Of a stretch of 64,000 bases of DNA, positions 1 through 11,699 are shown piece after piece (position 1 is the stretch's first letter; the number at the start of each line of letters is the position of its first letter). Both the position numbers and the translations under genes were made by a program. Below the pieces are notes generated by a model. The model was not told the origin of the DNA. It saw only the letters and a list, made by a program, of their open reading frames with translations, and ran no database searches. The stretch is taken from assembly GCA_038030265.1 (NCBI GenBank), contig CM075941.1:14446001-14510000 (forward strand), written 5' to 3'. Origin of the DNA: Corythucha ciliata. Lineage: Eukaryota > Arthropoda > Insecta > Hemiptera > Tingidae.

Positions 1-1400
1 TTGTTAGTTAAAGGGTATAAAATAAAGTTTTGGTGTTAAAACAAACAGTTTTAGGTATTATGATCAGTTTTTTTAGGAAAACCCGGAAGAACACTTCAGG
101 TTTGGAGTAAAATAGTCAGTTTTAGAGTAAAATCTTCTATTTTCTTGTTGAAAATAGTCAGATTTGTATTAAAATAAACAGTTTCTGAGTAAAATATTCA
201 TTTGTCAGGTAAAACCGGCAAACGTTTTGCGGTAAAATCGCTAGTTTTGTAGTGACATCTCTACTTTTGGAGTAATACGTCAGCTATGGCGTTTAATAGT
301 ATTTTTTGGTGTGGTTGGGAGTAAAATCATTAGTTTTAGAGTAAAAAATTCCTTTGTCGGCTGAAAGAAAGTTTTTTTCATGGTAAAATAAACATTTTCG
401 GGGGAAAACAATCAATTTTGAGGTGAAACCGTAAAAGTTGTGGGGTAAAATCACCAGTTTTGTAGTGAAATCTTTTTGGGTAACACGTCAGCTTTGGCAT
501 AAAATTGTCTGTTTTGGAGTAATTCCGTCTCATTTGGGAATAAATCGTCAGTATTGTGAGAAAATCGTCACTATTGTGTTGAAATTGTCAGTGTTTTAGT
601 GAAATTGTCAGTTTTGTGTTGAAATCGCTAAACTTTTCACGGTAGCTGTCGTAATAGTTTCGGCAAGAATCATCCGCTTCGGGGAAAACATCAGTTGTAT
701 TAGTAGTACGAAAATGTCAGTTTTTGAGTAAAATGATCAGTATAGGGGTGGCGCTTTCAGTTTTAGGGTGAAATTGTTAGTTGAGGGGCATAATATGAGT
801 TTTTTTGATAAAATTGTTAGTTTTGGGATTAAAACCCACAGTTTGAGGTATGCACACTTTTTGTAGTGAAACCGTCGGAAAAACACTTCAGGTAAGGAGT
901 AAAATCGTCAATTAGTAAAATCTCCAATTTTCTGGTTAAAAATAGACATTTTCATGGTAAAATAAACAGTTTTGGAGTAAGAAATATTCGCTTTACACGT
1001 AAAACCACCAAATGTTTTGTGGTGAAATTACCAGAGTTGTAGTGACATCTCTACTTTCAGAGTAATACGTCAGATTTGGCTTTGATAGTCTTTTTTGGTG
1101 TAGTATCGTCTTATACGGGAAAAAATCGTCAGTATGGTGGTAAAATCGCCAGTTTTGTGTTAAAATCGTAAGAATTTTCAAGTCGGAGCCGCCAGTTTTG
1201 GATTCAAATACCCAGTTTTAGGTTAAATCGTCAGTTTTAGTGTATAACGTGAGTTTTGGAGGTAAAATCACCAGTTGTGTTGAGAAATCTTCAGTTTTGG
1301 GGGTAACACTTCGGCTTTTGCGCGAAATTGTCTGTTTCCGAACGAAATATTCAGTTTCAGAGTGAAATCTTCACTTTTGGGTAAAAAATGTCAGATTTTA
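1..1400 (+). repeat. Degenerate minisatellite array, type T1
   Basis: Roughly 20-bp units with core GTAAAATCGTCAGTTTTGG repeat throughout. Copies are strongly diverged and carry small indels, so this is an old array and not a young satellite. The same monomer appears inverted at 20416-22290 and 37551-37935. Short reading frames here are translations of the repeat. The array runs directly into a non-repetitive flank at 1401-1725 that also borders the other T1 arrays. Confidence 0.9.
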
Positions 1401-1725
1401 ACATCCCTCAGGTATGAAGCTGAAAATTCGGACACCCTGTATTTGGAGGGCTAAGCCCTTCCTACTAGCATCAATTTTTTGGGGGAAAACATTGTCAGTT
1501 TTTTGGCAGAAGCCTACAAATATATTTTACAATCGCAAATGTTAGTTTTGCACGGATTCTAAACCTATTTGTGAAAATTCAGTTTCTGGGGGAAAATTTG
1601 ATGATTTAAAGCGCCATATCTGAGTAAACGAACTACCAGTTCTCTTGCTGGAGACTCTGAACAGATGTCATCTGACATCTTCTGCTCACTCCTAGAACAA
1701 TGGCTGGCTATGCGCCCTTGATTGG
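1401..1725 (+). repeat. Edge module bordering a T1 array, copy 1
   Basis: Non-tandem sequence immediately after the T1 array. Landmarks are CAGATTTTAACATCCCTCAG, then GGAGGGCTAAGC, then GATTTAAAGCGCC, then AGTTCTCTTGCTGGAG, ending near GGCTGGCTATGCGCC. The same landmarks in the same order occur on the minus strand at 37215-37550, again next to a T1 array. Part of them recurs on the minus strand at 20331-20415. Array and flank therefore seem to form one dispersed repeat element. Confidence 0.7.
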
Positions 1726-4444
1726 AGAATAATAGTGCTGCGATTTTTGATGTTTTAACTCATCATAAGCGAATTGTTTCGTGTAAAAGTTCACTTTGAC
1801 AGTGGCATATATACCTACATTAACGAATAATTTTTTTGTTTTAAGAAATTCACTTCAAAAATACGGTTTTCATTATGCATAATATTTGTTTTTCAACTAA
1901 CATCTTGTTGTGGGGGTGTGAACACCTGACATATGACTGTCGACCAGTATCTTTCTGGGCCTACCACGAAGTAACGACCCCTTCTGTCGTTTCATCATTG
2001 GTGAGCGTTTTGGAGAGGGGGGGGGCTGGCTTGACATCGTTCTCCGTGGGCAGATGTTAATATTTTCGTGATTAAAGGACACGCTCTCGAAAGTGATGAA
2101 GGTGCGGGAAGGTGGGTGGTGTCTGATAAAAGCGTCCGAGGGCAATTAATTATAGTCACCTACGGGTAAAATTATGTGACAAAGAGCACGTTAATTAACT
2201 CGATGTTTTCCACCTCTTCTGCTCCGGGTATAATGACTCCCGCCCCACCGATTTCCCTGCAGTGCTGTACGTCAGTGCGTCCAGTTTGACGCTAAATCAA
2301 CCGCGTTTTTTTTTTCTTCTTCTTCTTTTCTTTTTTTTCAACTTTTCCATAATTTCTGATGGCCTAGTTAAAGGTTTAGGGCGTGTTTTGCTCGTGACCT
2401 GCCGTTAAAATCGGCACAAGGAGCGAAGCGATTTCTATCTCCTGCGTATTAGGCTTAAAACAACAAACTAGGGGTTCGATTTTCCTGTAATTTAAGCGGG
2501 AGGGAGAGAGAGGAGAGTGAGAAAGAGTGAGTGAGCCGGTGACTTGATTCCAACGTGTGGCAATCCATGCTAATTCAAAAGAACAATAAATTCTCTCTAC
2601 AGTCAAATTACGACTCATTATTCCAGGCCCCCACCACCCTCACCCATCACCATTCACACACAAACCAACACCGGAGCTTTAATTCCGTCTTTCCATTTAA
2701 ACCACCGCCAGTCCCTTTTTTACCACGAAGCTGCTACCTTTCAAGGGGGAGAAATAACAATGAATAAAGGAAAACAGACCGTTCTTTTCGCTTTAAAGAC
2801 GTTAAGTAAATAATCGCTAAGCCCTTATCCTCGCGCCACTCTTTTTTGTTTCTCTTTAAGCAAATCGAAGAATTATCGATTTTTGAGACTCATAAAGCTC
2901 TCCGGTTGTAAAAAACGACGAAAATCACACAATGGGGTTGGCGGGCGGGGGGGGATTTATCCATTCTTTGGTTAACTAGAAAAAATAAAATAAAACGTTG
3001 GATTTGTTCTTATGGCCCCCGCCACCACATTCACGGTATTTTTTTTTTGTCCAATCTTATTGAGAAAAGAAAGGGATTTACACTTATGTTATACGAAAAC
3101 GTCCAGGCATGGTTTTCACACGTACTTTACAGGGTTGGCTTAAGTGTGATTCGTGTACAGTGGTGAGGGGGAGGGACAGCTTTCCGAGGCAGCTGTTTCA
3201 CTGTCAATAACAGACCCCCCCTACTCCCCGACCATGAGAACAGGCCGGACATTCTTTGGCGTCACCTTTTTTTTCCTTTTTTTTATATTACATTCTTACT
3301 TCCACCCTAGTTTAATATCAAAGTGTGTTGATTTGCTCAAAGTAATATACTGACTCACAATGTTGTTTACGATTCCCCTCCCATCCCTCCAACCTAGACC
3401 GGCCAGCCTCCTCACGCAACAGTCCCTGATTCTGACATATCTGTGTACACTGGGTAGAATAGGCTTGGAATGACAGGATGTAGCGAAAGATATAAAGAAG
3501 TCGACGATGAGAGGAGTGTTTGGCCGGGGGGAGGAGCAGTAGGTTATAAGGGAACACGTGGTGGGTTGTGTGGTGGAGGGGAGTGTAATCCTATTTCTAG
3601 GGATAATTTTAAACCTTTCATGACAATGTTTGACACGCGAAATGCATTAGCTAATGAGAGCTTTTGTAATGGATTTTGTTAACCACAGAGAATGCACCTG
3701 CAAGGCAAGAACTGACGTCGTATATTTATTAAAATTAAATTGTTTTGTACAGATGAAGATTTATGAAAAATATGTCAACCCTGAGGAGAGGAAATAGAAA
3801 ATTGAAACAGATTATTCAACTACACGCAGATTCGTTCAATGGTTAACCGCAAACAGTATACCTACTCTAGCTTGTTTAATCGCCGGATCAGTAAACAGTG
3901 TACAAATAATGAAAATTTGAGATTCAAAGGACAATATAATGTCAAATTTAATTTTTGACAGACCTAAATATGCGAAATTTCGGTTTTGGAACAACCCCAC
4001 CCCCAATATTTACGTCCAAATGAATGAAACTCACAAAAATGGGATTTTTGACTTATAGCTAGACCAACAGAACTACGGAGTTTTGAATGGGGAATCGCAT
4101 TACATTATATTTTTAATGTATCCAGCCGCCAATATTGACATTTGAACGACGAAATTGAATATTTCTTGAAACTGCACGCGTTTAAAGAGGAGCAAGACAG
4201 TCGTCTGGTTATGAGCACTGTTGGAGACGGATTGCCCACATCGGTGGCGGGCCCGTTTTTAGGAGGTTTTTAGGAGTCAGAACACCTCCCAGAGTACTAC
4301 AGCCCAGCATAGTTAAGAAATAAATGAGTAATACTATATATTGATAGAATAATAACTTTAAAAACAACAAGAGCAAAAAAAAAAGGATTCGCTTGGCCCT
4401 TAAAATTCTCTATTTAGCCCCGCTAAATCAATGGTTTTCATACC
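1726..4444. other. Unique-looking spacer, no gene seen
   Basis: Low-complexity AT-rich sequence with pyrimidine tracts (about 2310-2340), poly-G and poly-T runs and CACC-rich stretches. Every reading frame is short and overlaps others on both strands. I see no conserved motif, tRNA or clear MITE. It could be intergenic or intronic. Confidence 0.5.
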
Positions 4445-5324
4445 ACTGAGCCAGGCGTGGATTCAGGCATTGCTCAAAGGGAGGGTTTGAGAAATTGTGT
4501 GCTTCCCTAAATGCCTCGACAGCCATTGATGACTATACTAGCACCCAAAAAGGGTAAGACTGACGATTTCCATCTTGAGAATTGCTAAATTTACTATTTA
4601 TGCCCTAAAAATGACTAAACTGACAATACGCGTCTTGGCTTGACGGACTATTTCCACCATAAAGACGGCTAAACTGACTATATTCGTGCCTGCGAAAAGC
4701 CTAAACAGATGATTCCTGCCGTGTTAATTGCAAAATCGACCATTCCCACGCCAAGAATGGCCAAACCGATCATTCGCGGCTTGACTTAACCATTTGAACC
4801 CTAAAAATGGCAAACCAGATGATTTGCGCGTTGAAAATAGCAAAATAGTTACCAGCTGACTTTTTGATTGTGCGCTAAAAATAGCTAAACTGGCTATTCC
4901 CACTCTAAAAATGTCCAAACTGACTTTAAGAGCCCTAAATTTGGATTTACTGACAGTTTGTGCCCTGAAATTGCCCCAATGGGTGATTCCTGCTCCAAAA
5001 ATCGCTAAACATTTAGGCTGCAAAAATTGCTATAGTGAACGTTCTCGCTTTGGTGAGTTGGTTTGACGTGCTATTCACGCCCTGATGTAAATGGCCAAAC
5101 CGACCAATCGCACCTAGATTTTGGGTAATTGGTAATTTCCTCTGTGAAAATTGACAAGCTGGTCCCTACAAATGAACCCCATAGTGGCAAAACTGGCAAT
5201 TCATGCCTCGAAAATAACACTCTAACTATTCACGCTCTAGAAATGGCCACACTACGCGGTCAAAATGGACAAACTGGCTATATTCACATGCCTAAAATTG
5301 ACAAAAATTACTTCACATGCAGTA

Positions 5325-5474
5325 GGTCTGTTCCGGCAAGGTGTTTGGAACATGCTCGGAGCAGAGTTGCCGTGGTAACAGCGACCAGCCAATTAAATGC
5401 AACTTGAATTTTATTGGCAGGTCCTACAGCAACTCTGCTCCGAACATGTTCCAAACACGTTGCTGGAACAGACC
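5325..5474. mobile_element. 150-bp foldback MITE with TA target site
   Basis: The element is an almost complete inverted repeat. The left arm starts GGTCTGTTCCGGCAAG and the right arm ends GCTGGAACAGACC, with about 47 bp of near-perfect pairing continuing weakly into the centre. TA lies on both sides (5323-5324 and 5475-5476), which fits a Tc1/mariner-type TA duplication. There is no coding capacity. It sits inside the type A array. Confidence 0.85.
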
Positions 5475-5810
5475 TAGTATATGTAATATGTGGCCTGTTG
5501 AACTGACGTTCTATGCTTTAAAAGGACCTAAATAGATTATTTCTGTCCTTAAATGGCAAAACCGACCATTAGCGCGTCAAAACTGGCCAAGCGGAGCCTT
5601 CACGCCTTGAAAATGTCCAAATAGACGATTCGGGCTCTAAAAATAGCAAAACTGGGTATTCACTCCCTACAAATGGCATATTCAGTTACTCATACATGCA
5701 ATTCTCCCTTTTCTGTCTAAAAATTGGTAAACTGAGCATTTGTGTCCTATAGAGGCTACAGGTGTTATTAATGACGATTCACAGCTGTCTGCACTAAATA
5801 ATGGCCGAAT

Positions 5811-5946
5811 GCCCTTTCACAAGCTCTATGTTGGCGATGTGTGGAGTCTGTGCAACCAAACAAATTTATTCCCTCGAGAAATGAAGAATTTTGATAGATT
5901 GCATAGGCTCCAGAGACGCATAGCACAGAGCTCGTGAACGGGGCCT
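5811..5946. mobile_element. GGCCCG-type foldback MITE or terminal region
   Basis: A palindromic unit of about 136 bp with arms reading CACAAGCTCTATG and GAGCTCGTGAACGGGGCC. Related copies lie at 24904-25038 and 32919-33054, and a single arm at 23513-23550. This copy forms the left end of the larger element 5811-7182. Confidence 0.8.
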
Positions 5947-6487
5947 AAACATAGCTATTTGCGCCTTAAACGGACCACTGGCGTTTCCGTACGGAAGAAA
6001 TGGGCTGTTTCCACCTTATTACACGCACCTTAAGACTGGACTGGACTGGATTAAACTAACCACTCTCGCGCCATAAAATTGCTTGACTGGCTAATCACGC
6101 CCAAAAAATGACTATAAAGACAATTTGGTGCCCGGGAAATGACGAAACTTAACAATCGTGCTTCTAAAATGGCCAAACTGAAGCCATCAAGCCTAAAAAT
6201 AGCTTAACTCAGACGATTCATCACCTTGTGGATGGCGTAACTGACGACTCATTCCATTAAAATGCTTATAGTCTGACTTAACATGCCTGACATGGGTGAA
6301 GGTCCGGCACCCCCCATTTTATTAGTATCTCAGGCTCCTTTGAAATTCTTGAATGAAAAGACCCCTAAAGGAGGGGTCGTACAAATAAATAAAGGATTTA
6401 TTTTTTAAAATTATTGTATGCACAATTTTATACATGATTTTGTGATTTGAAAACACCTCCCAAGAAAAAGTTGTGGGCACACTTTAC

Positions 6488-6935
6488 CAGTGGAAATAAA
6501 TACCAGAAACTGCCGCTGGTCCAGAAACTGCAATGACCCAACCAAAGCAAGGGTCCAACCACAGTTTGAAGTTCAACATCAGCAATGGCCAACTGCAGCA
6601 GAGTCCAACAACAGCAAGCCTCCAACTAGGAAAAGCTCCAGCTACCGTTGGAACCACCAAACTACGGTTAAGCTTTAACTACAATTGCGTCCCACAACAG
6701 TAAAGCCCCAACCACAGCAAAGGTCGAACTACCGCCAAGGTCCAACCACAGCTAAACTCCATCCAGAGCGAAGCTTAACCACAGCAAAGGTAGAATCACA
6801 GCCGAAGCCCAACGACTACAATGGTTCAAACATTGCAAAGCTTTGACCACAGTTAAAACCTCCATCCACAGAAAACCCCTAACCACAGCAAAGCTCCAAA
6901 CCACAATAAAGCTCCGGACAAAAAGAAGACCCAAC
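6488..6935 (+). repeat. Internal ACCACAGC-rich degenerate repeat
   Basis: CCAACCACAG and AAAGCTCC recur about every 18-27 bp inside the 1.4-kb element. Copy 2 (near 23790-23960, minus strand) lacks roughly 290 bp of this block, consistent with contraction between repeat units. Reading frames here are by-products of the repeat. Confidence 0.7.
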
Positions 6936-7182
6936 CAACCTCAGTCCTCAGTCAAGTGTGATAGTGGACGTTTAGGCCCATTTTCTCGACGGGTCACCTC
7001 CGTGCGAGCAGAGACTCTCTCGTTGCCCCGCAGGACGGCCTGTGTGACCTTGAGTATTTTGGTCCTGTAAATTTCGAAAGAGTCAGCTCCGATCCCCTAT
7101 CCATTCACAATCTGTTAGCATAATCACCCTTCTCACGCTTCTTTGCGGTTCTCGACTGGCTGCACAATCAAGCCCAGAGTGC

Positions 7183-9844
7183 TCGGTTTCGTTGGTCGCG
7201 GGTGGGAGGGGGGCGGGGGACAGGCTAACGAGCAATATAAACGCGGCGGCGAACGTCTTTTCATGGTTGATTGTCAACTCTATAAACAGTCTCACCCCAT
7301 CACCATACCCTGCACCCAACACTTCCCACTGCGTTTTTTACGCCCCGTAAAGAATAAAGAGACATCAAGTGTGATGAGCGTTATAAATACGAAGTAGGTA
7401 CCTTCGTCCCGCCGCACCATCACACCACCACTCATCACTCATCCATCTTATGACCCCCCCCCCCTTCAATCCCGAAGCAATCAACTCGTTTGTCCTTTGA
7501 TCGTGTTTCTCTTTCTTTTTTTTATCTCTCTCTCTCTCTCTCACTCTCTCTCTCTCTCTCTCACTCTCTCTCTCTCTCTCATTCTGTCCCTTTTCCGCAT
7601 ATAATTACCCCACTGAAGAGTGTCCCTATAGCCATAGTAGTGATGATGAGGGACAGGGACTTTTGAGAAACATTCATTGTCCCAATTACTTTTAGTTTCC
7701 TTTCTTCTTCAATGTTAAACATTCGGCGGTAATTGTTCTCATTTTTAAATTATAATTAAAAGTCCCCTCCTCTCTTTAACAGACAAAGTTATGTAGGTAC
7801 CGAGTTAAATTAATTATTCATTTCCACGAATGTTGCATTTTAAGGCATAAAGAGAATTCGCACTGTGCATTATGAAAAAAAATGTAATAATATATTGAAC
7901 AAGCACCATTCATCACCCCTCCTCGCAACCGTCAAAAGTTACTCGTGTAATATCACTACATTACTCATTCAAAGAGAAACACGTTGCATGCTAATGCAAA
8001 TTCGCGTCGAGATCTCAAGGGAGAAATGCAATGCGACGCTATATTGGTTATAATCAATCAATGCCTGTAATGACCACAGCCAACGAGAAATAGTGTAACG
8101 CTTTTAGATATCTCGGATGATGTTAGGGGGTGGGGGGAGGGCCATTCTCCTCCACGGTGGCATGGAAGGGGTTGTTATTGCCCACTGAAATGGGGCTTAC
8201 CTTTGATTAAGCCCCACCGCCACCAGCCCTGCAGGGTGTGCGTATCGTATACGCTCTTTGCCTGGAATAGCGTATCGAGAGAGGAGAATCACAAGTTGGG
8301 GATTAGGAGTTTTGAAATGATGATCATGGAGAGGTGGGGGAGGGGTGAGATTACAGGTTATCGAAAGGTAAAATGTAGCTGATTGTATAGACGACTTATC
8401 CGACTTTTCTCGACAAAGTGTAACGAGCAGGTAATACGCGAGTCTCTCGTATTTGAGAGGATTCTCTTATGTCAAAATCTCTCTCGATAGCGGGGCTCCA
8501 AGAAGTTTCAAAAATGAAAATACTCTGTAACATTGGAAGGTTTTTGAGAAAAAAAGGCCTCGCTCTCGTCTGAATAACAAGAAGATTCCTGGGGGGAAAG
8601 TATGCGCAATATTGAAAGGATGGAGTGAAGGGTGGAAAAAAAATCCCTGGCACTTCATTATATTAGCTTTGCAGATTGCTCAACTTTGCGAAACTAATAA
8701 AGCCCCCCCTCACCCCTACTTTATTCCCCATCCACAGCCTTAACACTCCTCACCCCTCCCACCACCATCCAATCTTCTTCAATTGCATTTTCATGCCAAT
8801 TTTCCAACTTCCTTCAAGAAGTAACGTAATGAATGGGCGGTCATTAGCACTGAAAAGGAACTCAAAACTAGGAGAGTTGATGGAATGGCGCAAAAGGTTG
8901 GGTTGGGGAAATGTGGAAGTAGCATAATAATTTTCGTTTTGATTTCAATCACGTACGATGGCAAAAAAAAAAAATAAATCTCGTTCGCCCTCAAAGCCTT
9001 CCCCCCCCCCCGCAATCACTGTAAGCCTGTTTACCATTAAAACCACGCTGAGAAAGTGAGTGAGTCAGAGGACGAAAAAAAATGGCACCTCACCCCCCCC
9101 CCACCACCGCCGCTGTATAGTCACTGTTCCTCGCTGTTTGGTTTTCATCTAATTTTATAGTTAAGGCTAGAGAATAGTGATGAGGTGGTGGGTGGGGTAT
9201 AAAGTAAAGGAGAGTTGCGAAGTTTTAAGAACCAATGTCATTACCCTAACTTCAGCGCCAGTCACGGGTATTAAGGCTATGGGGTGGCATTATCATAAGC
9301 CTCCTATATACCCCTCTACACGGACACCCAACTATAGATGACACCGTCTTTTTCCTCCAACTGGTGAGGAAAATAATGGTGCGGGGGTGGGTGGAGGGGA
9401 TCAATTTTTCTTCCTGTTTCTTTCGCGCTAAATAAAAAAGGATAAAAGTCTTACAATTTATTTACTTTTTCCTCTAGTATTCGTTTTAATGCGATTCATT
9501 TTACGAATTCAATTAATTGAGCTCTTCTTAATTGTATAGAAGTCAAAGGCTCAGGTTCAGAGGCTTTCATGGTCTCTCTGGTTCGTGCCACAACCAGTGG
9601 AGTGAGTCTGTCTGTGTCTGTCTGAAATGCGTCCCTTTAATTTGAGAGCGCGCGCGATTCCTTCTTCACCTTCACGATCGCCCGGTCTTGATGGAAAGAG
9701 TATAACTTCCCTACACCCCCGTCCATTCCAAATATTAGAATTTATTTTTGAACCAGAAACGGCTCATTTCAAAGCCCAGTTTGTTGAATTTCACTCAGTG
9801 AATAATCCTTCCGAGGAATAATTTCGAACTTATTACAGGTCTTC
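7183..9844. other. Unique-looking spacer, no gene seen
   Basis: Mixed low-complexity sequence with poly-C and poly-G runs (for example near 7446 and 9000), a TC microsatellite and AT-rich stretches. Reading frames are all under 90 codons, overlap on both strands and show no recognisable domain. I cannot support any gene here. Confidence 0.5.
7525..7580 (+). repeat. (TC)n microsatellite
   Basis: Near-perfect CT/TC dinucleotide repeat with regularly spaced TCAC interruptions. Confidence 0.95.
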
Positions 9845-10505
9845 GTGGGTTACGGGCGAACAAAAATCAAATGTCGTGCGTTTGGCTCTTCAAAAACCCT
9901 TGAATTCGCAGATTTGAATATTTTAAAAAGCTTAATTTTGGAGTTTGGCTCCTCCCAACCAACCAGTCTCCAGGGATCACGTATTGTCTACGTTATTCTC
10001 AATTTTAAACTGCGAATTACATTCAGAAACCGTGAATCAGCAAAGTTTTGGTGCATTTTTTTTTGTTGGGTGAATCCCTGGCTAGCCAGTCATGACGGTT
10101 TATTTGCCACGCACATTCGCACAACGTCGAACTGTCAACTGGGTTCACTCTCCCCTTTTTTCTCAATTTTGTCAATGTTTTATCAGCAATTTTCCCCAAT
10201 TTTAGCCTTTCATGAGTGGGTTTTCTCAATTTCATCCGTGATTTCAGGTTTTTTTCTCAAATTTAGACGTGAATTAGTGTTCTTATCACGCGAGTTATGT
10301 AATTTCCTCGATTTTAGTAACCAATTAGCGAGTTTCCTCAATTGTTTGTTGCGATTTAGCGATCTTTTCAATTTTAGCTGCCAATCAGCAGTTTTTATTC
10401 TATGACCTCAATTTTTATTCTGGATTTTATCCGTGAATTAGCGCTTTTTTTCAATTTCAGTCACGAAATAACATTTTTATCCATCGAATTAGCGATTTTA
10501 CTTCC
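9845..10505 (+). repeat. Degenerate minisatellite array, type W
   Basis: Units of about 28-33 bp with core CGAATTAGCGATTTTTC followed by TCAATTTTAGCC. The open frame of 186 codons across it is a repeat translation rich in F, S, L and N, with no domain. The same monomer recurs at 14720-17230 and 29130-30275. Confidence 0.85.
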
Positions 10506-11428
10506 TAGGCCTAGGTCTTGGCCAGAACGAAAGACCGACACCGATAATTTTCGCTTTAATAGTTTGCTGCGACAGGAATGAGAAGTTAAATCTTTGACGT
10601 TTGTTTCTTTTGACAATTTTTTATAGTAAAAACATGACTCATGTTTATTTAGGTAACGGTTGTGTTAAACTTGAATCTCCTTAAAATTCCACCTTTTTTT
10701 TACAACTAAATTGATTAGTATTTAATACAGTTACTTGAAGAGGTCGGCGTACCAGGCCGACGAAACGTCGCACTGAATTGAATTGTGTATTTTGGTGACT
10801 TGCGCCCTTGAGAATTTAGTCACCTTGGATGAAGGCCCTTGTCATGTTTACACGGTTTGTTTCTGTGGTCACATAATTTTCTGGCCTATTTTCGAGTTTC
10901 TTGGGGAAAATTACCCTCCTGTGGGGGACATTTACTTTATCGGAGTAAATTACTTATAGGAAAATTAAATTGTTGGTTAAGGATAGTCTGCTTTGTTGGG
11001 CTCAACAACCCTTTATAACCGGAAATTCGCGACGATAATTTGAAAACTTATTGCGTTTTTCCTTTGCACAAAATTCTGCATGGGATGGTGAGGATTTTTC
11101 CGCCCTCCCTATCAAGCAACTTGTGTTTTAAATCCCTAAAAAATGGAAGGAAAAATCTCCCTCGGTACGACATTCTAAAGTAAAATGGAAAACGGGCAAA
11201 TGGGAAACCCATCATTTTCTCATTCTCACCAGGGCCGCCTTTACTGAAGTTGGGGCACCGGTCCCGGGATAACATCGGCCACACTTTTTTTTCTTTTGGC
11301 CGCAAACCAGGGGCGTATTGCCGGAGTGGGGAAGGCGTGGGCAGTTTCCCTCCACCAGTCTCAAAAACGAAGTGAAGTTCCCTATAATTCAAAATATTTT
11401 CTCGTAAAAACAAATATTTTGTGGGTCT
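10506..11428. other. Spacer, no gene seen apart from a ribozyme-like motif
   Basis: AT-rich sequence containing the stem and GAAAC motif at 10733-10770 and a short hairpin (GGTGAC with GTCACC, about 10795-10825). The minus-strand frame at 11048-11413 shows no recognisable domain. Confidence 0.4.
10733..10770 (+). other. Hammerhead-ribozyme-like motif (degenerate)
   Basis: A perfect 6-bp stem, GTCGGC (10743-10748) with GCCGAC (10756-10761), closes the loop GTACCAG and is followed at once by GAAAC (10762-10766). Stem II plus GAAAC is the 3' half of a hammerhead core. The expected CTGATGA before the stem is only approximated by CTTGAAGA, and stems I and III are not clear. Such motifs are known in Penelope-like elements and other retrotransposons. 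This copy is probably inactive. Confidence 0.35.
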
Positions 11429-11548
11429 GCCCCCCTATTCTGTAACTCTTAACGCGTGCGTTAGCGAAATAAGCAAGGTGAATAATTGGAAATAATCAGC
11501 TGAGAAATTTTGCTAACGCACGCGTTAGGGGTTACAGAATAGGGGGGC
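11429..11548. mobile_element. 120-bp foldback MITE
   Basis: Arms of about 40 bp pair: GCCCCCCTATTCTGTAAC at the left and GTTACAGAATAGGGGGGC at the right, with ACGCGTGCGTTAGC inside the left arm and its partner inside the right. No clear target-site duplication was seen. Confidence 0.85.
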
Positions 11549-11558
11549 ACTCACTAAT

Positions 11559-11685
11559 GGTGAATTCCACCACCGGGTAACATAAAATCTCACATTGTTT
11601 ACATGAATTTTGATGCATTTTTTTTTAAATACTGAGTTAACGTAACTCAAACAGCAAACTTTAGCTCTCGGTGGTGAAATCCACC
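11559..11685. mobile_element. GGTGGTGAAATCCACC-type foldback MITE, copy 1
   Basis: Left end GGTGAATTCCACCACCGGG pairs with right end CGGTGGTGAAATCCACC. The centre carries CATTGTTTACAT and GAGTTAACGTAACTC. A second copy with the same centre lies at 54593-54726 inside LINE C. Confidence 0.8.
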
Positions 11686-11699
11686 GTATAACAAATCAA

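Larger units (their letters stand above)
4545..6290 (+). repeat. Degenerate minisatellite array, type A
   Basis: Units of about 30-32 bp with core TGGCCAAACTGACNATTC, usually preceded by CCCTAAAAA and followed by GCGCC. The array is interrupted by the MITE at 5325-5474 and by the element starting at 5811. The same monomer recurs in the same orientation at 19540-20330 and inverted at 62330-63870. Monomers after 5946 are part of the larger element that recurs inverted at 23.5-25.0 kb. Confidence 0.85.
5811..7182 (+). mobile_element. 1.4-kb composite element, copy 1 (truncated right end)
   Basis: This segment matches the reverse complement of 23513-25040. Shared landmarks include the GGACTGGACTGGATT stretch, GACCCCTAAAGGAGGGGTCG, the ACCACAGC-rich block and GCTCCGATCCCCTATCC. 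Similarity starts exactly at the outer end of the GGCCCG-type terminal repeat on the left. On the right it fades at about 7182, where copy 2 still has a GGCCCG arm, so this copy has lost that terminus. There is no credible protein, so it looks like a non-autonomous DNA transposon or a MITE-bounded segment. Confidence 0.7.

Noticed and set aside
1..1400. CRISPR-like regular repeats
   Set aside because: Units are contiguous and degenerate, without unique spacers of constant length, and the context is eukaryotic.
9845..10405. 186-codon open frame on the plus strand
   Set aside because: It is the translation of a type W minisatellite array, with repeating F/S/L/N patterns and no domain.
11048..11413. 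121-codon minus-strand frame
   Set aside because: No recognisable motif, and no promoter or splice support.
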